From the NCBI RefSeq assembly GCF_024970185.1, contig NZ_CP103965.1, positions 5,723,001 to 5,787,000 of the forward strand: a stretch of DNA of 64,000 bases, in the 5' to 3' direction. Position numbers and translations under genes: made by a program. This document shows positions 1 through 8,760 of the stretch, in pieces. The notes under the pieces were generated by a model. That model saw only the letters and a program-made list of their open reading frames with translations, ran no database searches and had not been told where the DNA came from. The DNA is from Pseudomonas sp. N3-W (lineage in GTDB: Bacteria; Pseudomonadota; Gammaproteobacteria; Pseudomonadales; Pseudomonadaceae). How positions within the stretch are numbered: position 1 is the stretch's first letter; every line of letters begins with the position of its first letter.

Positions 1-334
1 GGGCAGCCCAGGCCAGCGCCTCAGCTTCATCGTCCAGGTCCAGCCAGTACAGGCCGGTGGTATGCACTTCAGGATCAACACCGGTAGCGGCAAACAACCG
101 CTCGCCCAGTTGTGGATAAAAATCCTGGGACCAATGCGCCAGCGCAGTGACCGCCGGGCTGTAGCGCCACGGGTACAGCGGCGAAACGATGCCGCCCCCG
201 GCCCACGAGGACTCCTGGCCAACGCTCGAACGATCCAGCAGCACAACGCTCTGTACTTCGGAGGCGAGATTGAACGCCGTCAGCAGGCCGATGACTCCAC
301 CGCCGACAATCACTACTTGCTGTTGCCTGGACAT
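1..334 (-). CDS. FAD-dependent glycine/D-amino-acid oxidase, N-terminal part (truncated by window edge)
   Basis: Only the first 111 residues are inside the window; the rest lies before base 1. The protein begins with a Rossmann dinucleotide-binding motif (VIVGGGVIGLLTA, residues 7-19) followed by an acidic strand end (VVLLDRS), the usual FAD site of the DAO superfamily. The later stretch ESSWAGGGIVSPLYPWRY resembles ThiO-type glycine oxidases and D-amino-acid oxidases, which oxidise amino acids to imino acids with release of H2O2. In P. aeruginosa a D-amino-acid oxidase gene (PA4548) also sits beside the minor-pilin genes, so the neighbourhood is conserved. Start chosen at the ATG at 334. ThiO versus a broader D-amino-acid oxidase cannot be decided from the fragment. 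Confidence 0.85.
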   Translation of the reverse strand, partial: MSRQQQVVIVGGGVIGLLTAFNLASEVQSVVLLDRSSVGQESSWAGGGIVSPLYPWRYSPAVTALAHWSQDFYPQLGERLFAATGVDPEVHTTGLYWLDLDDEAEALAWAA

Positions 335-358
335 GTTCTGATCCAACCTAGATAGACA

Positions 359-379
359 GTGGGCGCAAAAAGCGCCCGA
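359..379 (-). terminator. Possible weak terminator hairpin downstream of pilE
   Basis: A six-base perfect stem (GGGCGC/GCGCCC, 361-366 and 372-377) with a five-base loop lies 12-28 bases past the pilE stop. It lacks a clear U-run on the minus strand, so it may only weaken transcription or be a start-proximal structure of the next gene. Confidence 0.35.
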
Positions 380-388
380 AAAGGAAAC

Positions 389-790
389 TCAGCGACCCCA
401 GCAATACTTGGTGGTCAGGCCAGCCGTCGCATTGACCATGCTTCTGACGCCGGTATTGGTGATGGTGAAATCCCCACACTTGTCGCTGGCCATGGTCGCC
501 CCGGCATTGCGCACAGCCGTCAGCAGAAAGGTCTGAGCGGTGATGGTCGGGGTGATGGTGTAGTAGGTGTTGCCGGTGCTCAGGCCCGTGACGCCGGTGT
601 AGACGTTGTTCTTCGAGTAGAACCGCTCAAGGTTTTGCGCCTGTTCGGACAGAATGCCAGCGATTTCACCGCGCCGCCCTTTCGCCAGATACTCGGTGTA
701 ACTGGGAGCGGCAATGGTGATGACGATCCCGATGATCGCAACCACGATCATGATTTCGATCAGGGTAAAACCTCGGTTGCTTTTGCGCAT
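389..790 (-). CDS. pilE: Type IV pilus minor pilin PilE
   Basis: This 133-residue class III-signal protein has a short basic leader and a prepilin peptidase site (NRG^FTLIEIMIVVAIIG) with the conserved Glu at +5 of the mature protein, followed by the hydrophobic N-terminal helix. Two cysteines near the C-terminus (in DKCGDF and TKYCWGR) would form the D-region disulfide loop of pilins. Minor pilins prime assembly of the type IV pilus and sit at its tip with PilY1. It is the last gene of the fimU-pilV-pilW-pilX-pilY1-pilE operon and starts 14 bases after pilY1. P. aeruginosa has a small gene, pilY2, between pilY1 and pilE; there is no room for it here. Confidence 0.92.
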   Translation of the reverse strand: MRKSNRGFTLIEIMIVVAIIGIVITIAAPSYTEYLAKGRRGEIAGILSEQAQNLERFYSKNNVYTGVTGLSTGNTYYTITPTITAQTFLLTAVRNAGATMASDKCGDFTITNTGVRSMVNATAGLTTKYCWGR

Positions 791-804
791 GCCTCAACTC
801 TCAC

Positions 805-3800
805 TTACTGTATTTGTCGCCACATGATACGACGGCTACCGCCGCCGGCTTGTTCCACCAGTGAAGTGACTCCACCGCTGGAGTCGTTCACGATCTTGCG
901 CCCCCCGCCGTTGACGATGGCATTCAAGGTCGGGATACCGCCGGTGAAAATCACCCCGCTGGAAATCGTATCGGTACTGTTGACCAGACTGTCACCATTG
1001 GTATCGAGTACCGCGTAGTTGAGCATCTTACCGGTGAACGCATCCAGCTCGATCAGTTTGCCCGTACCAAAACTTGCGCAAGGGTCGGTGGTGTCGACGC
1101 TGGCCGTAGTAAAGATGATCCGGCCCAACACCAGGCTGGCCTGACTGATCACCCGCTCTCCGGTCAACACGCTGTTGTACACCAGCGGCAAGTACCAGCC
1201 CTTCTGTGCGGGATACGTTGTCGCATTCTGCGACGTGGTGATGAACTGCCCGCCAGCAGTGCCCGTGAACACCCCGGTAATCGCCTGAGCCTGCAAATTG
1301 GCAACCGTGATCTGCCCCGTCCCGCCGACGGCATCCCATATCGCGTAAAACCCTTGTTGAGCCGTGTTGGTCTTGTCTGCGGTCTCGATGAATTTGCCTG
1401 TGCCGAAAAACACTTCCGTGCCGCCCAGGGAATTGGCCGCCAGCAACGGCTGCGCGGTAATTGGCTGGGTACTGCCGCCGGGCGTCGTGAACAAAGGTGC
1501 CCCGGAAAACGCGACAGCCCAGGAGCTGGGGGTTGCGCTGCTCAGGTCAAACTTCCACATGCGCCCGTTCAGATCACCGCCATAGGCCGCCTGCACAACG
1601 TTCTGCGAGTTGACGACAAGCTTCACCGAAGACAGGCCGTTGGTGGTTTCCGCTGGATTGATGACGATTTCCCTGATCAACGAACCGTCGCGAATATCCA
1701 CCACGTATAACGCTGCCACACCCGAGTTACTGCCGTAACCATTGGAAATGAACGCCGCCCAACGTCCATCCGCCAAGCGTGCCACTTCCGGGCGAGCGTA
1801 GGCGTAACCCAGATCATTGAACACGTTGGTCGTGCTCGCGGTGGCGGGCGCGCTGATTTCCCACAACGCCTTGTATACGTTCCCTGCCGAGGCATCGAAC
1901 AACTGAACGGCATAAAACGTCTTGCCGCCCGCCCCTACGCCGCCCAGGGCAAGGGTCTTCCAGGCGCTGTTGAGCTGGGTGTCGTACACCCCGACCTGCC
2001 CGTCCACCAGGAACTTGTGGCTCACACCGTTGATGTAGGCCGGATCGGCAATGTAGCGCAATGACGGCAGCACGCTCGAAGGCATGTAGGCGTAGATCCG
2101 GGCGCCATTGGCCGCATTGATGACATTGAGAAATCCGTCGTTGGCGTTCACCACCAGGCTGGCAGTCATGTTGGCCGCCTTGGTCGCCAGGTAAGCGGTG
2201 TAGGTACTGTCGCCCACCAGGTCCGAAGCCGTTTGAGTGGTGGGTGACGCCAGTGCCAGCGGCGAGTCGATAATGTCTCCCAGCAACACCGTGCGTACTT
2301 TCAACCCGGTCTTGTTGGTGCCCTTGCTCCACTCCACCAGATCGTTGCCGACAATCCCGGTGGGCAGGCTCAGGCCGAGCGTCGTCTGCTGGGCCGGGGA
2401 AAAGTTGGCATAGGCGAGCGTGATCGCGGCGTTGCTCAGGGTGTTCCAGGACTGATAGATGGGCGCGGTTGCACCCGGCACGATGACGGTGTCAGTGGTC
2501 CACTGCACGGAGGCGGTATTGACCGAACCAGTAGACGTGAAACCGAAGGACTTGATCGTCCCGCGCCAGTCCTTTGGGTCGTAACTGGTCTGGTAATAAC
2601 TCGATCCGGTGGTCACCGTCGCGCCACTGGTGACACCACTCCCGCCGGACCCGGCCTTGGAGGTGATATTGCTCAGTGCCGATGACAACGCGGTATTGAG
2701 GCCGGCGGCATCGTTGGCCTGATAGTAAATACCCTGCCCGTATGTGGCGGCATCCGACAACATCTGATTGCTGGAGGTGAATCCAACGGTGTAGGTATTC
2801 ATGTTTTGCTTGGGGAAATCCGCCGCCCCCCAGCTTTTACCCGCCAGATCCGTGCCGGTGGAGCGCATGTCGATGTCGAAGGCGAATTTGGCGATGTCAT
2901 CCAGATAGAGCGTGTCGCCCTCGTCATCGCCGTTGAGGTTGGTACCGTCGTTGTTGATGCCATCCCAGTTCGGTAATCGGGTCCCGCCCAGTGGGTCATT
3001 GGTCGGGAATGTGCGGTCGTAAGTGGGCAAGCCATCGGTGACTACCACGCCGTAGTTTTTCTGGCAGCGATATTGAATGGGGCTGGTATAGGTGGTTGGT
3101 GTCGAGTTGTAGTAAGGCGTCATGCCTCGCATGTAGCGGGTAATTTCGTAATAGGTTTCGGCCAGCGGCGTATTGGCTATGGCACTCAAACCGTTGATGG
3201 CACTGATCAGGGCGTTGTAGTTGGCATCGGCCTGGGCCTGGGTCACGCTCCCGTTGACCACGGCCAGATCACTGATGGAGCGTGCGATGTAACCGCCATT
3301 GGCAGGGCTGTTATTGGTGGGTGGATTGAAGGTGGACAGGCCGAAACGCAGGCCCCGGTTACTGGTTATCAACGCCGTGGAGACATTGCGCGCCACGTTG
3401 ATCCGGTAGTCGTTGGGGATCGAGCCTGTGGTGAAATCCCGGTTACTGCCGTTGGCCAGCCCCACCAGGTACGAAAGGTAATCACCGGTATAGCGCGTGT
3501 TGCCGTTACCCACCGGATCGGGAAGTTTCAGGCACTGCGGGACCAGGTTGTTGTTGTAGAACGCGAAATAACCGCTGGAACAGCCGGAGGTCGGCAGACT
3601 GGAAAGGAAAATCGTATCCCCGACGAGACTGGTATAACTCAGACACAATCCCAGAAACGAATTGCATTGCCGCGCCGGTGTGCGCCCGACCACCGTCGGA
3701 TCGAAACCCGTCGCATAGATGATGGTATTCATGCTGCCGGAGTCGTCGATCAGCAACATCACGTTCGGCGGCACGGCAGCAGCGCTCAACAGCGGTGAAT

Positions 3801-3912
3801 CCGATGGCGTGAAGGCATAGGCCGGCGCCGACAGATACAGCCCCAGCAACATGCCCACGAGCAGCTGTAACCAGCCTCGGCGCCAGCCAGAGCGGGCGTC
3901 AATATTTGGCAT
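805..3912 (-). CDS. pilY1: Type IV pilus tip adhesin / assembly factor PilY1
   Basis: The start chosen at 3912 has a GGAGAG Shine-Dalgarno and overlaps the end of pilX by 14 bases; it gives 1,035 residues, somewhat shorter than P. aeruginosa PilY1 (about 1,160). After a basic N-terminus and signal peptide (LLVGMLLGLYLSAPAYA) comes a von Willebrand A-like domain with the metal-site motif VMLLIDDSGSMN. The C-terminal half is the beta-propeller region, with a calcium-loop-like segment (DTNGDSLVNSTD) close to the C-terminus. PilY1 is exported, caps the pilus with the minor pilins, controls extension and retraction, and in P. aeruginosa feeds surface sensing into c-di-GMP signalling. Confidence 0.92.
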   Translation of the reverse strand: MPNIDARSGWRRGWLQLLVGMLLGLYLSAPAYAFTPSDSPLLSAAAVPPNVMLLIDDSGSMNTIIYATGFDPTVVGRTPARQCNSFLGLCLSYTSLVGDTIFLSSLPTSGCSSGYFAFYNNNLVPQCLKLPDPVGNGNTRYTGDYLSYLVGLANGSNRDFTTGSIPNDYRINVARNVSTALITSNRGLRFGLSTFNPPTNNSPANGGYIARSISDLAVVNGSVTQAQADANYNALISAINGLSAIANTPLAETYYEITRYMRGMTPYYNSTPTTYTSPIQYRCQKNYGVVVTDGLPTYDRTFPTNDPLGGTRLPNWDGINNDGTNLNGDDEGDTLYLDDIAKFAFDIDMRSTGTDLAGKSWGAADFPKQNMNTYTVGFTSSNQMLSDAATYGQGIYYQANDAAGLNTALSSALSNITSKAGSGGSGVTSGATVTTGSSYYQTSYDPKDWRGTIKSFGFTSTGSVNTASVQWTTDTVIVPGATAPIYQSWNTLSNAAITLAYANFSPAQQTTLGLSLPTGIVGNDLVEWSKGTNKTGLKVRTVLLGDIIDSPLALASPTTQTASDLVGDSTYTAYLATKAANMTASLVVNANDGFLNVINAANGARIYAYMPSSVLPSLRYIADPAYINGVSHKFLVDGQVGVYDTQLNSAWKTLALGGVGAGGKTFYAVQLFDASAGNVYKALWEISAPATASTTNVFNDLGYAYARPEVARLADGRWAAFISNGYGSNSGVAALYVVDIRDGSLIREIVINPAETTNGLSSVKLVVNSQNVVQAAYGGDLNGRMWKFDLSSATPSSWAVAFSGAPLFTTPGGSTQPITAQPLLAANSLGGTEVFFGTGKFIETADKTNTAQQGFYAIWDAVGGTGQITVANLQAQAITGVFTGTAGGQFITTSQNATTYPAQKGWYLPLVYNSVLTGERVISQASLVLGRIIFTTASVDTTDPCASFGTGKLIELDAFTGKMLNYAVLDTNGDSLVNSTDTISSGVIFTGGIPTLNAIVNGGGRKIVNDSSGGVTSLVEQAGGGSRRIMWRQIQ

Positions 3913-4369
3913 AGATGCTCTCCACCACACTGCGAATGTTGTTACCGACAATGCCCACCGCAGTCACGCGATACAACGTCGCCGAGGTGTTGCTGGGCAC
4001 ATTGACAGCAGTCAGGGTGGTGCCAATGTTCTGTACCCCGTAAAACCCGGCGCCTGCGGCAACCCAGGTCACACCTGAGGTTGAGTTGACCCCGGCAGCG
4101 GCCACGGTCGAAGACTCTGCGGGTGGCGCGCATTGAACAGTACTGGCACACACCGCCTGCGAGTACGTGGACAGTTGCACCGCACTTTCACCGATACGCA
4201 GCGTTGCTTCGGCCAATTGAAATGACTGATTACGCAGGGCCACACTGCCGGACATCTTTTCCTGCAGCGTCGCGTTCTGCATCGACGAAATGCCGATCAG
4301 CGTCAGCAACAGCAGAAACACCAGACTGACCAGCAACGCCATGCCCTGCTGGGTACTTGCCATTTTCAT
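3899..4369 (-). CDS. pilX: Type IV pilus minor pilin PilX
   Basis: The 156-residue protein has a leader ending in QQG^MALLVSLVFLLLLTLIG, a PilX-type processing site in which Met rather than Phe begins the mature protein; the usual +5 Glu is absent, as is common for PilX. The ATG at 4369 is preferred over the ATG at 4381 because AGGA lies five bases before it. PilX is the minor pilin that recruits PilY1 to the pilus-tip complex in P. aeruginosa. It follows pilW by 24 bases and its 3' end overlaps pilY1. Confidence 0.9.
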   Translation of the reverse strand: MKMASTQQGMALLVSLVFLLLLTLIGISSMQNATLQEKMSGSVALRNQSFQLAEATLRIGESAVQLSTYSQAVCASTVQCAPPAESSTVAAAGVNSTSGVTWVAAGAGFYGVQNIGTTLTAVNVPSNTSATLYRVTAVGIVGNNIRSVVESIYAKY

Positions 4370-4393
4370 GGGTGTCCTCATACGTTCGCCACC

Positions 4394-5107
4394 CTACTGA
4401 AGCCGGTTGCGCAAGGCGGCAACCACATTGAAGGTCTGATTGCGTACGCCATTCAGAGGGTCGCTCAAGGTCAAGGTCAGGCGAACGCTGCGGATCAGGG
4501 CGGGATTGCTCGGATTGGCGCTGTAACTGGACGCCGCGACATCGGTGGTGCTGGTGGCCATGCCGAACATCACCCCAAAGGCATTGACGTTACTCACCAG
4601 CACTGCCGTAACGGGCGTACCTGATCCGCTGGTCATCAATATCTGGTTGTTGCTGAACGTGTAGATCAGCCGCCGGATCGGAAACGCGATTTGCCCGGCG
4701 GCGGGTGTGCTGGCCCCGGTGTAGGCCGTGGCGCTGTTGCGGCAATCGGAGACGACGGTCCAGTTCGGCGTGCCGCCATTGCTGCCGACATCAGCCGTCA
4801 CCAGCGTGAGTTTGAGATTGGTGTTGTCCCAACTGATCGGTGTGATCAGGGCCGCGTTGAAATCCCCCGCAGAACTGGCATCGGTCACCGCCCCCAGGCA
4901 ACCGAACATGCCCACCCCACGAATTTCCTGAATCATCTTGCTCAGCACAAATCGCGCGTCCTCCTGCATCCCGGCCGACGCGTTCTGGCTGACGAAGGTC
5001 TTTTTGGCCGAGATGAAAATCTGCACCACGCCCAGCACCACGACCAGGCTCAACGCCATCGCGATGATCAGCTCGACCAGCCCAAAACCTCTGGAGAGCT
5101 TGTTCAT
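4394..5107 (-). CDS. pilW: Type IV pilus minor pilin PilW
   Basis: This 237-residue pseudopilin begins MNKLSRG^FGLVELIIAMAL, a textbook prepilin peptidase site with Glu at +5 and a hydrophobic helix. The rest is a longer globular domain with cysteines as in PilW (ComP/PilW family). Its ATG overlaps the stop of pilV by four bases (ATGA), which indicates translational coupling. Together with FimU, PilV, PilX and PilE it primes pilus assembly. Confidence 0.92.
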   Translation of the reverse strand: MNKLSRGFGLVELIIAMALSLVVVLGVVQIFISAKKTFVSQNASAGMQEDARFVLSKMIQEIRGVGMFGCLGAVTDASSAGDFNAALITPISWDNTNLKLTLVTADVGSNGGTPNWTVVSDCRNSATAYTGASTPAAGQIAFPIRRLIYTFSNNQILMTSGSGTPVTAVLVSNVNAFGVMFGMATSTTDVAASSYSANPSNPALIRSVRLTLTLSDPLNGVRNQTFNVVAALRNRLQ

Positions 5108-5553
5108 GGGCCACTCACCGGATCGACCGTGGCACGGCTGGTCAGCACAAAACTGCGCAGCGTACCGGTGGCGTTGGCTGCCCGGGAGTCATCCCAGGTG
5201 ATGGTGATGGTGTACACCCGCAGATTCAGGGTGATGGTGCCGGTCGCCGTGGGGCCGCCAAAATTGACGATATTGGTGGTGAAGTCATACAGATCCTGAT
5301 CCCTGGCAATGCTCAGGTTGCCCGCCGTCGGTGGCGTGACGGTGTAGTCGGCGCCGGAATTGGCACGGATACGGTCCATCATGTCGTAGGCAATGAAACT
5401 CGCCTGACTGCTCATCAGCGAGCTGTCAGTGTATTTGAGCGCATTGAGCTGAATCGCCGCCGCGCCCAGCACTCCCACGGTCAGAATCAGTAACGCGACC
5501 AGCAATTCGATCAGCGTCATGCCCTCCTGTGCACGCTTGCTCCCTTGAATCAT
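5104..5553 (-). CDS. pilV: Type IV pilus minor pilin PilV
   Basis: Starting at the ATG at 5553, which shares its A with the fimU stop codon (TGATG) and has GGAAG seven bases upstream, the protein has 149 residues. It shows a class III leader, QEG^MTLIELLVALLILTVGVLG, with Glu at +5. The size and the order fimU-pilV-pilW match PilV. It acts in the inner-membrane and tip minor-pilin complex. Confidence 0.9.
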   Translation of the reverse strand: MIQGSKRAQEGMTLIELLVALLILTVGVLGAAAIQLNALKYTDSSLMSSQASFIAYDMMDRIRANSGADYTVTPPTAGNLSIARDQDLYDFTTNIVNFGGPTATGTITLNLRVYTITITWDDSRAANATGTLRSFVLTSRATVDPVSGP

Positions 5554-6023
5554 CAGCAACTTCCGCCCAATTGAATTCGTCCGTTCAGACACACCGTCAG
5601 CGTCCTGCTTTGCGCCCCCAGCACATAGCTGATCACTACCGTCGTGGACGGTGCCGACAACCCACCCAGATTGTTGAAATCGACGGTGGTCACACCTGAG
5701 GTTAGCGTCAGAGTCGCACCACTGCTCATCGCCGGAACAACCCGCAATACATTGGCCGGTGTGCCAGTACTGTCATAGACCGACAGCTCGCCGCTCCAGA
5801 CACTGCCTCCGGCCGTCGGCCGAATGCGCGTGGTGATTCCGCGATCAATGGCCTCGAGCCGGGCGTAGTTGAGGCCGCGCTGCAAGTCGCTGATTTCCGT
5901 ATCCGCGCGCGAGCGTTGCACGGCGCTGGTAAATGCCGGCACCGCCAGGGTCAGGAGAACGGCCATCACCGCCAGCGTGGTGAGCAACTCCACCAGCGTG
6001 AAACCTTTTGAACGATGATCCAT
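5553..6023 (-). CDS. fimU: Type IV pilus minor pilin FimU (GspH/FimT family)
   Basis: The 156-residue protein carries the leader HRSKG^FTLVELLTTLAVMAV (Glu at +5) and ends with a Cys-containing GspH-like beta domain (VCLNGRIQLGGSC). A strong GGAGGG Shine-Dalgarno lies five bases before the ATG. It is the first gene of the minor-pilin operon and would couple the tip complex to the major pilin shaft. FimU and FimT are close paralogues; operon-first position and linkage to pilV favour FimU. Confidence 0.85.
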   Translation of the reverse strand: MDHRSKGFTLVELLTTLAVMAVLLTLAVPAFTSAVQRSRADTEISDLQRGLNYARLEAIDRGITTRIRPTAGGSVWSGELSVYDSTGTPANVLRVVPAMSSGATLTLTSGVTTVDFNNLGGLSAPSTTVVISYVLGAQSRTLTVCLNGRIQLGGSC

Positions 6024-6154
6024 CGATGCCCTCCGTTGCCGTCAGCTATACCTGCCTCTACACGCTAGAACATTCGACCGGCCTGCGTACGGTTGATTTG
6101 CCATTACTCGCGCAAGGATTGTGCGAGCCGCAACACTCCTTGGAGGGAGATGAC

Positions 6155-6703
6155 ATGCGTCAGCACGGTTTCAGCCTGATCGAACTGCTTATGGGACTGG
6201 CGATTGTCGGGATTGTTCTACAACTGGTCAGTCCGGCTTACGGGGCACTCATACAATCACACCATCGCGAGCTGGCGGCGAAATCTCTGGCAAGCGGCCT
6301 GCGCAACGCTCGCACCGAAGCCATTGCACGCAACCAGACCGTCGTTGTTCACGGCGTTGACAATGACTGGAGCCAAGGCTGGCGGATGATTCTGGATTTG
6401 AACGGCAAAGGGCATGAGGACAGCAGCAATCCGCTGCTTTTCGAGAGCCAGAGCAGCGCGCGGGTGCCGATTGTCGGCAATCGACCCGTCAGGAATTTCG
6501 TCAGATTCAGTAACCTGGGCGAACCGCTGTTGCCCAGCGGGGCCTTTCAGGCAGGGACATTGCACATCTGCGCAGCTCGCGAGCCGGTGAGTCAGCTCCA
6601 GGTGGTGCTGGCCCGGACCGGCCGCGTCAGCCTGCGTAGCGAAAAAGCCGAGCAGGCATTGTGCGTCGGAGGCGAAGACTCAGAGCAGAGAGCGGACGCG
6701 TAA
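6155..6703 (+). CDS. FimT/GspH-family pseudopilin, divergent from the minor-pilin operon
   Basis: The start at 6155 is set by a strong GGAGGGAG at 6142-6149 and by the prepilin leader that begins exactly there (MRQHG^[14 protein letters not shown], Glu at +5). The 182-residue protein has the typical GspH/FimT arrangement: hydrophobic helix, then [11 protein letters not shown], then a beta-rich domain with two cysteines. P. aeruginosa FimT is a natural fit, and FimT homologues elsewhere have been shown to bind DNA during natural transformation; whether this one does is not visible. It is transcribed away from fimU, and its last 24 bases overlap the 3' end of ispH on the other strand. Confidence 0.85.
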   Translation: MRQHGFSLIELLMGLAIVGIVLQLVSPAYGALIQSHHRELAAKSLASGLRNARTEAIARNQTVVVHGVDNDWSQGWRMILDLNGKGHEDSSNPLLFESQSSARVPIVGNRPVRNFVRFSNLGEPLLPSGAFQAGTLHICAAREPVSQLQVVLARTGRVSLRSEKAEQALCVGGEDSEQRADA

Positions 6704-7627
6704 CTCTTTGGGCATGGAGAAGGTGATGTTCTCCTCGCGACCGGCCAGCTCGTCGGCACCGACGGCGCCCCAAGCCTGCAGCTGCTGGATCACCCCACGC
6801 ACCAGCACTTCCGGTGCTGAAGCACCCGCAGTGATGCCAATGCGCTCAACGCCATCGAACCAGCTCTTTTGCAGGTCTTCGGCGCCATCGATCAGGTAGG
6901 CCGGGGTAGCCATGCGTTCGGCCAGCTCACGCAGACGATTGGAGTTGGAACTGTTCGGGCTGCCGACCACCAACACCACATCGCATTCGTCGGCCAGTTG
7001 CTTGACCGCATCCTGACGGTTTTGCGTGGCGTAGCAGATGTCGTCCTTGCGCGGACCACCGATGGCCGGGAAACGGGCACGCAGGGCGTCGATCACGCGG
7101 CTGGTGTCGTCCATGGACAAGGTGGTCTGGGTCACGAACGCGAGTTTTTCCGGGTTGTGCACTTGCAGTGACGCGACGTCTTTCTCGTCTTCGACCAGGT
7201 AGATCGCGCCACCATTGCTGCCGTCGTACTGGCCCATGGTGCCTTCGACTTCCGGGTGACCGGCGTGGCCGATCAGGATGCACTCACGACCGTCACGGCT
7301 GTAGCGCGCGACTTCGATATGCACCTTTGTAACCAGCGGACAGGTTGCGTCGAACACTTTCAGGCCACGGCCGGCGGCTTCGGTACGCACGGCCTGGGAA
7401 ACGCCGTGGGCACTGAAGATCACGATGACGTCGTCCGGCACCTGATCCAGTTCCTCGACAAAGATAGCCCCGCGGGCGCGCAGGTCTTCGACGACGAATT
7501 TGTTGTGAACCACTTCGTGGCGCACGTAGATCGGCGGCCCGAATACTTCAAGGGCGCGGTTGACGATTTCGATCGCCCGGTCCACGCCGGCGCAGAAACC
7601 ACGGGGGTTGGCGAGTTTGATTTGCAT
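6680..7627 (-). CDS. ispH: 4-hydroxy-3-methylbut-2-enyl diphosphate reductase (IspH/LytB)
   Basis: IspH performs the last step of the MEP isoprenoid pathway, reducing HMBPP to IPP and DMAPP with a [4Fe-4S] cluster. Starting at the ATG at 7627 (GAGG upstream), the protein is 315 residues, matching the family. It opens with [19 protein letters not shown], containing the first cluster cysteine (Cys12); the other two are in [12 protein letters not shown] and [11 protein letters not shown], and the ThrGluThr-like segment [11 protein letters not shown] is present. It is the last gene of the ribF-ileS-lspA-fkpB-ispH series. Confidence 0.97.
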   Translation of the reverse strand: MQIKLANPRGFCAGVDRAIEIVNRALEVFGPPIYVRHEVVHNKFVVEDLRARGAIFVEELDQVPDDVIVIFSAHGVSQAVRTEAAGRGLKVFDATCPLVTKVHIEVARYSRDGRECILIGHAGHPEVEGTMGQYDGSNGGAIYLVEDEKDVASLQVHNPEKLAFVTQTTLSMDDTSRVIDALRARFPAIGGPRKDDICYATQNRQDAVKQLADECDVVLVVGSPNSSNSNRLRELAERMATPAYLIDGAEDLQKSWFDGVERIGITAGASAPEVLVRGVIQQLQAWGAVGADELAGREENITFSMPKELRVRSLL

Positions 7628-7710
7628 GCTGTGCCTCGTGTCTTGCGCGCAAGAAATAGTGGTGCCTGCCTGTTGACCGGACACAAGGTCCGAGAACAGT
7701 GAAGATTACA

Positions 7711-7800
7711 GGTGGGAGCGAGCTTGCTCGCGATGGCGCAGTGTCAGTCAACATCTATGTTGAATGTCAGGTACTCATCGCGAGCAAGCTCGCTCCCACA
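7711..7800. repeat. REP doublet (type A) between ispH and fkpB
   Basis: Two inverted copies of a GTGGGAGCGAGCTTGCTCGC palindrome flank a spacer of about 45 bases. The pair lies inside the fkpB-ispH gap and is oriented as in REPINs of fluorescent pseudomonads. It could form a large hairpin in the transcript. Confidence 0.9.
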
Positions 7801-7802
7801 GG

Positions 7803-8255
7803 TTACAGCGCTTTGACGTTGATGATCTCGACGTCAAAGGTCAAGGTCTTGCCGGCCAACGGGTGGTTGAAGTCGATGGTCACTTGCGCGTCATCGAATT
7901 CCTTTACCACGCCAGGCAGCTCGGTATTGGCCGCATCGTTGAAGATCACCAGCAAACCGGGCGACAGCTCCATGTCCTGGAACTGCGAGCGCGGGATGAT
8001 CTGTACGTTTTGCGGGTTGGGCTGGCCAAATGCGTTCTCGGGCTGAATGCTCAATGTACGCTTGTCGCCAGCCTTGAAGCCAAACAGTGCCGCTTCGAAA
8101 CCTGGCAACAGGTTGCCGTCGCCGACCTTGAAGGTCGCCGGGGTTTTGTCGAAGGTGCTGTCGACGGTGTCGCCGTTCTCCAGGCGCAGTGCAAAGTGCA
8201 AAGTGACTTCCGTGTTCTGGCCGATGCGTTGCTCAGCCAATACCTGTTCAGTCAT
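7803..8255 (-). CDS. fkpB: FKBP-type peptidyl-prolyl isomerase FkpB (SlpA)
   Basis: The ATG at 8255 overlaps the lspA stop by eight bases and gives a 150-residue protein, close to E. coli SlpA/FkpB (149). It has the FKBP signature VTLHFALRLENGDTVDSTFD, an inserted IF (insert-in-flap) domain around residues 70-125, and returns to the FKBP fold near VTIDFNHPLAGKTL. SlpA-type proteins combine cis-trans prolyl isomerase and chaperone activity in the cytoplasm. Its place between lspA and ispH is conserved in proteobacteria. Confidence 0.93.
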   Translation of the reverse strand: MTEQVLAEQRIGQNTEVTLHFALRLENGDTVDSTFDKTPATFKVGDGNLLPGFEAALFGFKAGDKRTLSIQPENAFGQPNPQNVQIIPRSQFQDMELSPGLLVIFNDAANTELPGVVKEFDDAQVTIDFNHPLAGKTLTFDVEIINVKAL

Positions 8256-8760
8256 GAACGGTTTCTCCGGTTTTTTTACTTTTGAACATATCCAGCGCAA
8301 GCATGACAGCACCTACGCTGATGGCACTGTCGGCAAAATTGAACGCCGGGAAATACCAGCGGTTCTGCCAATGCACCAGAATGAAATCGATCACATGGCC
8401 CAGGGCGATGCGGTCATACAGATTGCCCAGCGCGCCACCCAGCACCAGCGCCAGAGCGACGGCCAGCCAGGTTTCGTTGCGCCCCAGACGCTTTAGCCAC
8501 ACCACCAGCACCGCGCTGACCACGACCGCGATCAACGCAAACAACCAGCGCTGCCAGCCGGAGCTGTCGGCCAGGAAACTGAATGCCGCGCCAGTGTTGT
8601 AGGCCAGGGTCCAGCTGAACAAATCGGGGATCACCACGATTTGCTGATACATCTCAAGCTTGCCTTCGAAGTAGAACTTGCTGGCCTGGTCAATGACCAG
8701 GACCAGCACGCTCAACCACAGCCAGCTCAACCGTCCGAAACGGCCAGCAGCATTAGGCAT
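8248..8760 (-). CDS. lspA: Lipoprotein signal peptidase (signal peptidase II)
   Basis: This 170-residue membrane protein has four predicted membrane segments and both aspartate-protease signatures of LspA: the first Asp in [10 protein letters not shown] and the catalytic pair in [20 protein letters not shown] and [11 protein letters not shown]. It cleaves prolipoproteins before the diacylglyceryl-modified Cys. It overlaps the ends of ileS (8 bases) and fkpB (8 bases), so these genes are translationally coupled. Confidence 0.97.
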   Translation of the reverse strand: MPNAAGRFGRLSWLWLSVLVLVIDQASKFYFEGKLEMYQQIVVIPDLFSWTLAYNTGAAFSFLADSSGWQRWLFALIAVVVSAVLVVWLKRLGRNETWLAVALALVLGGALGNLYDRIALGHVIDFILVHWQNRWYFPAFNFADSAISVGAVMLALDMFKSKKTGETVHD

